Shown here piece after piece: positions 58,080 through 64,000 of a DNA stretch of 64,000 bases. The first letter of the stretch is position 1; the number at the start of each line of letters is the position of its first letter. The position numbers were made by a program, and so were the translations under genes. The stretch covers positions 529,436,313 through 529,500,312 of the forward strand of contig NC_090448.1 of NCBI RefSeq assembly GCF_031143425.1. Direction: 5' to 3'. Below the pieces are notes generated by a model, which saw only the letters and a program-made list of their open reading frames with translations, did no database searches and was not told where the DNA came from. The stretch comes from Pleurodeles waltl (lineage: Eukaryota > Chordata > Amphibia > Caudata > Salamandridae).

Positions 58080-58640
58080 GGCAGTGGTCCAGTCTGAGGG
58101 TACAGACCCTAGACTGGAGGGTCAGGTGCATGGGGTAATCCCTGGCCTGAAGGGGGGGAGGTTTGCCCAATCACCCCCCTGGTGTGACTTCTAGTGGTAC
58201 TCTCCATGTTGGGGGGGGTGCAGAACCCTAGGAGTCGGGGCAGGGGAGGAAGAGACTCACCCCTGTCCCTAGTTCAATCTAAGGGTACAGACCCTGGATT
58301 GAAAGGCCAGGTTCAGGGTGTCCCCCTGACCTGGAAGGAGGGGTTACTGCTAACAGTGCCCCTACCATGTTGTCTTCTGGGGGGGGGGACTCCTAGTCGG
58401 GGAGTGCAGGACCCCCGAAAGGACGGGCAGAGGGAGGGAAGCCTCCCCCCCCTCTGGCCCTGGCCCAACCTGAAGGTACAGACCCCAGGTTGGAAGACCA
58501 GTTGCAGGTTAACATCCCTGCACTTGTGGGGGAATTGTGCAGGACTCCTTCTACAATGACCCTGACAATACTGGACTCTGGGGGTGCCGCTCCTAGAGGG
58601 AGGGTACAGAGCCTCAAAGGGGATGACCACGGTTAGGCTG
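58080..58640 (+). repeat. Imperfect tandem repeat of about 190 bp in the LTR element
   Basis: The phrase GGGTACAGACCC or close variants recurs at about 58100, 58283, 58475 and 58607, each followed by a TGGAGGGTCAGGT- or TGAAAGGCCAGGT-like word and a CCTGACCTGGAAGG-like block. Copies differ strongly. No ORF is shared. Flanks (57980-58080) have a further partial copy. Confidence 0.65.
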
Positions 58641-59311
58641 TCATCCCTGACCTGGTGGAAGGGAGAGTGGTCAAAGGGTGCCAAGCACCTGGGGCTACCG
58701 CCCCCATTCTCCACAGTCACAGTGGTTGGAGAGACTTGAGAGGCCTGGCTCTCATCCTGACAGCTGTCAGTGGCCACTGTGGCTTGCTGTCCTAGTGGAC
58801 AGAGTTGCCCCTGGGGGGGCAAGAGTCACTCCCCGGCGGGCTGGGGGGCGGAAAGGACCTTGACAGCACCGGACTGTCAAACTGGGGGGGTCACTTGATC
58901 GGAGTGTGTACCCTTGCATCTTGCTATTTACAGAGGCAGGTCTCTGGGTGGCTGCTAATTGATGGGCAGTTTAATTGTTGCTTGCTCTATTGTACAATGG
59001 CTGTTTCGTTGTTCAATAAAAAGATTTTCCCCCAAAAAAAGTCACACCCCTGGGGTGGAGTGGGCCACCACGCTGTGTTGGCCCTGGTGGTACTATCTAC
59101 CCCCTGGGATACCTTTGTGAGCAAGGTAAAGTTAGGTGCTGCGGAGATGGTATCTATAGATGAGGAGAAGGGTTACCCATGGGTTAGCTTAGTGGGCCCT
59201 GAGAGTATGGACAGAGGGATGCAACTGGAGTCAGGAAGGTGTAGAACTGGAACATGCCCCTGCTGTTACGGGCCTGGGTCCATGTTCTATCGCCCAAATA
59301 AAGGGAAGTGT

Positions 59312-59720
59312 CACGCCACGGTGACCCGCAGCGTCTCCTGATCGGCTGCGGCGGCCCTTCTCTCCGGCCGCACGCTGTTCTTTTTTGCTGCGCCGAGGCC
59401 TGGGGCCAAGATTGGGAGTCGGTCCTCGCCGCGCACAGCTCGCGGCGCGGGTGTTGTCGTGGGGTGTCTGCGCTCCCCCCGCATCACACACTTACCGGGT
59501 TCCCCATTTTAGGGCCTTCCTTTCCTCCTTCTGATTAATGGAGCCATGCCTTCTCCTTCCCAGCACACCTTGCACCTCTCTTTTTTCCTGCATGCATCTG
59601 TTCCCTTTTTGCTATGGTGGCTGTTCCTATCTATTGCTATAGCCCCTTCCCAATCCAAAATGGTGGTGTTACTTCTTCCTGTCTATCACTTCCTGTCTAG
59701 GGGTATATAAGGGGAATCAA
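59312..59720 (+). promoter_or_regulatory. LTR promoter (U3) with TATA box
   Basis: The LTR-like start TGTCACGCCACGG follows a purine tract. A TATATAA box lies at 59704-59710 with GGGG after it, and the following CATTACGTTGCAACACTTC could hold the start site. A GC-rich stretch occurs at 59340-59480. Confidence 0.5.
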
Positions 59721-60199
59721 TTCTTCTCATTACGTTGCAACACTTCTGATGTGGTGGTCACGCTCCGGCTGGTCTTCGCTTGGACGCCAGTTGTTTCTGT
59801 TTTTTCCTCTGCTTTCCAGTATTTCCAGGCTTCTGAGTGCTAATTCCTTGTGTCCTCCTTCTGTTCCAGGGAGTTCCTGTTGGAGGTTTTTTCCCCTTGG
59901 GGTTTTTCCTCTCGGACTCCTTCTGGAGGGCACGGACTGTGGTGGCGTACTGTTGTCAACAGCACCATGGCTACCGGAAGGGGTCGCCCCTACCTCGGTC
60001 AGAGTAGGACTTGCAGGAACCGGGGCCGCACACCATCCCTCTCTGATCCAGATGGTAAGCCATGGGTGAATCGTGATAGGAAGTCCATCAAGGTATTGAT
60101 TGGTCTTCCCTGGCTTTAGGCTGGTAGGGGGTTGTGTTGGACTTTTTTCCTTATGCAGGGTCATCCCCAATCTTTTTGCCTCCTGGCTCCTATTTTTCT

Positions 60200-60400
60200 G
60201 ACCTGTTTTTGTTGGCTTTAGAACTCTGAGCACTTTACCACTGCTAACCGGTGCTAAAGTGCATATGCTCTCTAAATTGTATTGTTGATTGGAGTTCCAT
60301 GATTGGCATATTTGATTTACTGGTAAGCCCCTAGTACACTGCACTAGATGTGCCCAGGGCCTGTAAATCAAATGCTCCTAGTGGGCCTGTCCCTCTGGTC
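60200..60400. repeat. Dispersed repeat with two inverted-repeat stems
   Basis: GCACTTTA/TAAAGTGC arms (about 60228-60261) and ATTTGATTTAC/GTAAATCAAAT arms (60310-60320 / 60362-60372) flank short spacers. I recall this sequence as very common in newt DNA; that is memory, not a search. Confidence 0.5.
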
Positions 60401-60899
60401 CGTTGGGTGGCTTTTGGTTGGGCTGCTGTGTCCAGTTCGTTGGTCAGCGGTTGGTCCATGAACTGGACTTTACTGGCTTCTTTCCTGCAGGTTGATGCCT
60501 TCACTTGGAGGGATGTTCTTGGTGATTTGCAAAAGGCTGGAGGTCCTCCCTGATTTCTTATAGTCCATCCGTTGTCCAGTTGACCCCTCAGTGGCAATTG
60601 CTGAGTCCTGGGTGTAGGAGGTATGGTTAGGCTCTTTTTTCTTTTTGCAGCAGGACTTCTGTTTTCATGCATTGGGTCTTCTTTGTCACTGGTCTTCTTG
60701 TGTCCGTCGAATCTGATCTGTAGGTCTGGGGATGCCCACTAAATAAAGCATTTAGTGGGCGTTAGGGGGAGTACCTGGTTGTGGCCAATGGGTCACGTAC
60801 CTTAGGGTGGCTACACCCACTATGTGACCACTTCCTGTGGGAAGGGGGTCGCATCTCTAACCCTAATTGGCTATTTTCCTACCATGAAATGAATATATA

Positions 60900-63200
60900 T
60901 TTTATAGAACATGCGTATACCTGAGGGTTTCATGGCGCTAATCACAATCAGATCCAAGAAGAAAGGGGAAAGAAACTGCCAACAAAGATTAAAAAGACAA
61001 GTTTTGAGCTTTTTCCTAAAGTAGGAAAGTTATGAGCAGTTCTCCAGATCCACCGGAAGAGAGTTCCAGTTTGGAAATCCTATAGATGAAATTACGTCCA
61101 CCCCAGCGGGCTTTTTTGAACTGTGTGGCCAGCAAATTATGAGCCAATGATGACCTCAGGGGTCCTGCTGAAACATACCAAATGAATTTATCTTTTAGAT
61201 ATTGTGGTCCTAGATCATGTAGCGCTTTAAACGCTGTACACAGTGCTTTAAAATAGATAACGTTGTGTACAGGAAGCCAATGCAGTTGGACCAGGGCCTC
61301 AGACGCTGACTGGTATTTTGGGTTTCCTAAAAGGAGTTTAGCCATGACCTTTTGCAGAATCTGCAATTTATTAAGTAGCTGCTGCTGAAGATTTATATAT
61401 AGTGCATTACAGTAATCCAGTTTCAAGAGAATGAGTCCAGGGATTACCAATTTTCTCAACTGTAAAGGAATGAAAGGAATAATCTTTCTAAGAGTCTTCA
61501 AAGCGAGAAAGCAAGAAGTGACTGAGTTAATTTGTCAAAAAAAAGCCACTCATCCAAGAGAACACCCAGATTTTTAACTTTGGCGACTGGAAGCCACCAG
61601 TCTGGGGACCAGAACAAATTGTTGTTCCCTAGAAGCAGCACTTCAGTTTTACTAAGGTTTAGTTACAAACAGTTATTGGCCACTCAAAGACTTATCTGGC
61701 ACACACAGCTGAAAGACTTAAGCGGCAGCTTCTTGCTGATGGTCTGAATGCCTGTTTCCTGAGAAAGAGACGACAAGCTGCATGCCGTCTGCATAGCTGA
61801 CTACAGAATACCTAAAGGAGTTGATCAAAGATTCCAGCGGGATCACATACAAATTAAAGAGTAGGGCTTAAAGAAGAGCACTGTTGGACCCCACAGGGTA
61901 ACGAAAAGGAACAAGAGGTGAAAGTATCCAAGGCTACGAATTGCTCTCTCTCCAAAAGACTTTAAGAGGTCTAAAACAGAACCTCCAAAACCAATGGACT
62001 GGACAAGGATCAATCAAAACCTTGTGATTGACTGTGTCACATTTATCCAATTGATCAAGCATAATTAACACAACCCCTTTCTGAGATAGCCGTCAGTTCT
62101 TTAGCAGCTGTTAAAAGAGCAGTCTCTGTGCTACCTTCTGAAGCCAAATTGGGTGTGATCCAGTAAGCAATTAGATTCGATGAAGGACATCAGTTCTTTA
62201 TTTAATGTCTTCTCTCCAAGTTTGGAGGGGTAAGGAAGATTAGAGATGGGGTGCTAATTATTATAGTCCAGAGGGTCGAGATGACTTTTTTTTTTAGCAG
62301 ATGCAGAATGGACGCAATCTTCCAAGCTTTTTGGAAAGTAGCCTTGACGGAACATTTCCTTAAAGATAGGGGCCAGATGGTGGCGATGGCTCTGGAAACT
62401 GATTGCAAAACCTTTTGGGGTCAGGGGTCCAGTGGTGAATCTGATCGAATAGTTAGACTTGATCCATATTTAGTAGGGAGAAATTGGAAAAAAGGATGGG
62501 CGCTGCAGTAGGGTCGTTGTCCTCGCCCAGGAGGAATGAAGGCAGTATCTGGTTGTTGTTAAATGTGTTAAAGATATCCAGCACTTTTGATTGAAAAGTG
62601 GATGCAATATTGTCACAAAGAGATTGAGAACTTGCGATCTTACTCTGATCTCCAAAGTTGGCTAACTTCTTTACGGTAGAAAAAGTTCCTTAGGTGAGTT
62701 TTTGGCTGTCATATTTTTTGTGCGTGAAGTAAGCAGATTTTTCAGCCAGCATTAAGGTTTTATACTCAGAGAATTTTGGTTTATATTGTGATTTTTCATT
62801 TGGGTCATAATGAAGCTACCAGCGACATTCCTGGTGCCTGCAAACCTTATTTAGGGACCTAAGTTTCTCTGAAAACCAGGGTTGGGAGGGAGATTGCCTA
62901 CAGTTGAGTACTACTTTAGGAGGGGCCCACCAATTAATGGCTGAGGTTAACCAGCCGTTGTAAGCTTGAACATCCCCATCAAGGTGATATGTTGCAATTA
63001 AAGAGGATGATAAAAGTGTGTTGTTCAGCTATGCCAAATTGACTTTGTGCCAAGGATAGCGGGGCTGGCAACTTGAAAAGCCTATACTCAAGCCAAATTT
63101 TAAACATGATTGTGTGATCTGACCACGTGAGAGGTAGGACTTCAGAATAGGATGGAGGAAAATGAAATGGAGTGGTCACCTTGCCTGCCACACCTGAGGG
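60900..63200 (-). pseudogene. CR1/L2-type LINE, minus strand
   Basis: On the minus strand in order: CVHSASAKKKSHLDPLDYNN (62340 area), PISNLPYPSKLGEKTLNKEL and LLDHTQFGFRR (about 62260-62140), a degraded PQGS block, SYADGMQLVVSFS (about 61795-61757), WLPVAKVKNLGVLLDEWL (61600 area) and an open frame 61501-61016 with LDYCNALYINLQQQLL and LVQLHWLPVHNVIYFKALCT, the standard thumb/tail of CR1/L2 LINEs. The YADD box reads YADG, losing a catalytic Asp. Endonuclease at the 63200 end is barely recognisable. Many frameshifts. The 3' end is near 60900. Confidence 0.85.
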
Positions 63201-63225
63201 TGGCCACTTCTCATACTCTGAATAA

Positions 63226-63379
63226 GGCCCATATTTATACTTTTTTAGCGCTGCATTTGCGTAATTTTTTGGCGCAAAAGCAGCACAAACTTACAAAATA
63301 CAATTGTATTTTGCATGTTTGCGCTGATTTTGCGTAAAAAAGACGCAAATGCGCTGCTAAATAAGTATAAATATGGGCC
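63226..63379. mobile_element. Harbinger MITE, 154 bp, intact ends and TAA duplication
   Basis: TIRs: left GGCCCATATTTATACTTTTT and right (inverted) GGCCCATATTTATACTTATT, continuing TAGC(A)GCGCATTTGCG on both sides. TAA flanks each side (63223-63225 and 63380-63382). The whole element folds back on itself, with a central ACAAAATACAATTGTATTTTGCATGT stem. No coding capacity. The terminal word matches the right end of Harbinger A. Confidence 0.9.
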
Positions 63380-63489
63380 TAAGTTTTCCCGCTCAAAGTG
63401 GGGGGAAAAACTGTTGGGCGGCCATCTGCTGCTGGCAACAGAGTCCGAGGTCAGATTTCAAAGGCGGTAAAGATCTACTCAGACATCCA

Positions 63490-63620
63490 TGAACCCACTC
63501 ACAAACCCACTAAGACAGTCATGCACCCACTCACAGACCTACTCAGGCACTTATGCACCCATTCACAGACCCACTAAGACACTCATACACCCACTCACAG
63601 ACTCAGAGACTCATGCATGC
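63490..63620 (+). repeat. Minisatellite of about 32-bp units, four copies
   Basis: CCCACTCACAGACCCACTAA then GACACTCATGCA recurs about four times with substitutions; the last copy degenerates into CTCAGACTCAGGG. Confidence 0.8.
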
Positions 63621-64000
63621 ACTCAGACTCAGGGACCATGATAATGTGCCACATGTTTTACTCCACACGCTACATGTCCCTAACGCAAGAGCGTGAATGG
63701 TTATTCATGTTTTAGAAGCCATGACAGCCCCTGGGATCACAGTGGGGGCTGGAGTGATCAGCAGGGGTTGTGATCGACCACATGTTACCCCAAAAGGCTC
63801 GTCTGAGAGGTTCAAGTTAACACCCTCACAAGGTGGATGACGTGCCCTGCACGACAAATGTTGTCATACCAAACCTGCCACGGGATTCTACCCCTTATGT
63901 TGTGGTGTTGGGAAATATTTCTCCACTTAAGTTCAGTTCAACTGAAAGCTTTATCCAATTGAAGAACAAGGTTATTCACTGGCTAGATTCCAGTTGCACA
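63621..64000. other. Unassigned DNA at window end
   Basis: No ORF over 60 codons and no repeat structure that I can name. The stretch runs off the window. Confidence 0.4.

Larger units (their letters stand above)
56695..60890 (+). mobile_element. Non-autonomous LTR retrotransposon, Gmr1/SCAN-ancestor-like gag start, 3' LTR
   Basis: Gag N-terminus (56869 on), then about 1.6 kb of non-coding tandem repeats, a purine tract (AAATAAAGGGAAG) and an LTR-like start TGTCACGCCACGG at 59312. No protease, RT or integrase was seen, so mobility would depend on another element. The 5' LTR is absent; the element joins Harbinger C at 56694/56695. The right limit is uncertain and lies before the CR1-type LINE at about 60900. 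Confidence 0.55.

Overview
This is a transposon-dense stretch of a large eukaryotic (vertebrate) genome. I found no host protein-coding gene, rRNA or tRNA. The mixture of non-LTR retrotransposons, Ty3-type LTR elements, a Penelope-like element and several PIF/Harbinger DNA transposons with spliced genes, together with repeat words I recall from newt sequence, points to a urodele amphibian, probably a salamandrid newt. The species call rests on memory and is tentative. Every coding region I could read carries stops, frameshifts or deletions, so the window is a graveyard of elements.

Layout. 1-558: chain of near-perfect hairpins ending in GGCCC+TAA. 559-3397: very long LTR-like repeat on the minus strand. 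3500-9479: L1-like ORF2 tail split by a 5.2-kb Ty3 element (4099-9272) with both LTRs, a tRNA-Leu-type primer site and gag-pol relics. 10803-16595: G-rich pentanucleotide satellite, itself split by a CR1/L2-type reverse transcriptase fragment. 16597-17213: second, GC-rich hairpin chain. 17771-18679: minus-strand LINE tail. 19969-44515: what I read as one giant Harbinger element ('A'). It has a transposase on the plus strand at its left end, a Myb/SANT gene on the minus strand at its right end and an unidentified third gene between them. Its Myb intron is split by a second, unrelated Harbinger ('B', 33175-41683), which has three genes of its own: Myb1 (+), transposase (-) and Myb2 (+). 46286-50568: decayed L1 with poly(A). 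50569-53482: Penelope-like element with GIY-YIG domain. 53486-53625: TA/CA microsatellite. 53690-56694: internal piece of a second B-family Harbinger ('C'). 56695-about 60890: non-autonomous LTR element with a gag N-terminus. 60900-63200: CR1/L2-type LINE, minus strand. 63226-63379: clean 154-bp Harbinger MITE with TAA duplication. The tail holds a small minisatellite.

How it fits together. Two Harbinger lineages (A and B) are present with coding copies, and short hairpin-rich repeats nearby share their terminal words. The 63226 MITE shares A's CATATTTATAC end, and the hairpin chain at 16597-17213 ends in B's GGGGTCATT...TGGCGGTC word. The three-gene layout of B, its conserved divergent promoter (also in copy C), the nesting of B inside A, and the hairpin-chain architecture of the putative non-autonomous partners are the parts most worth following up.
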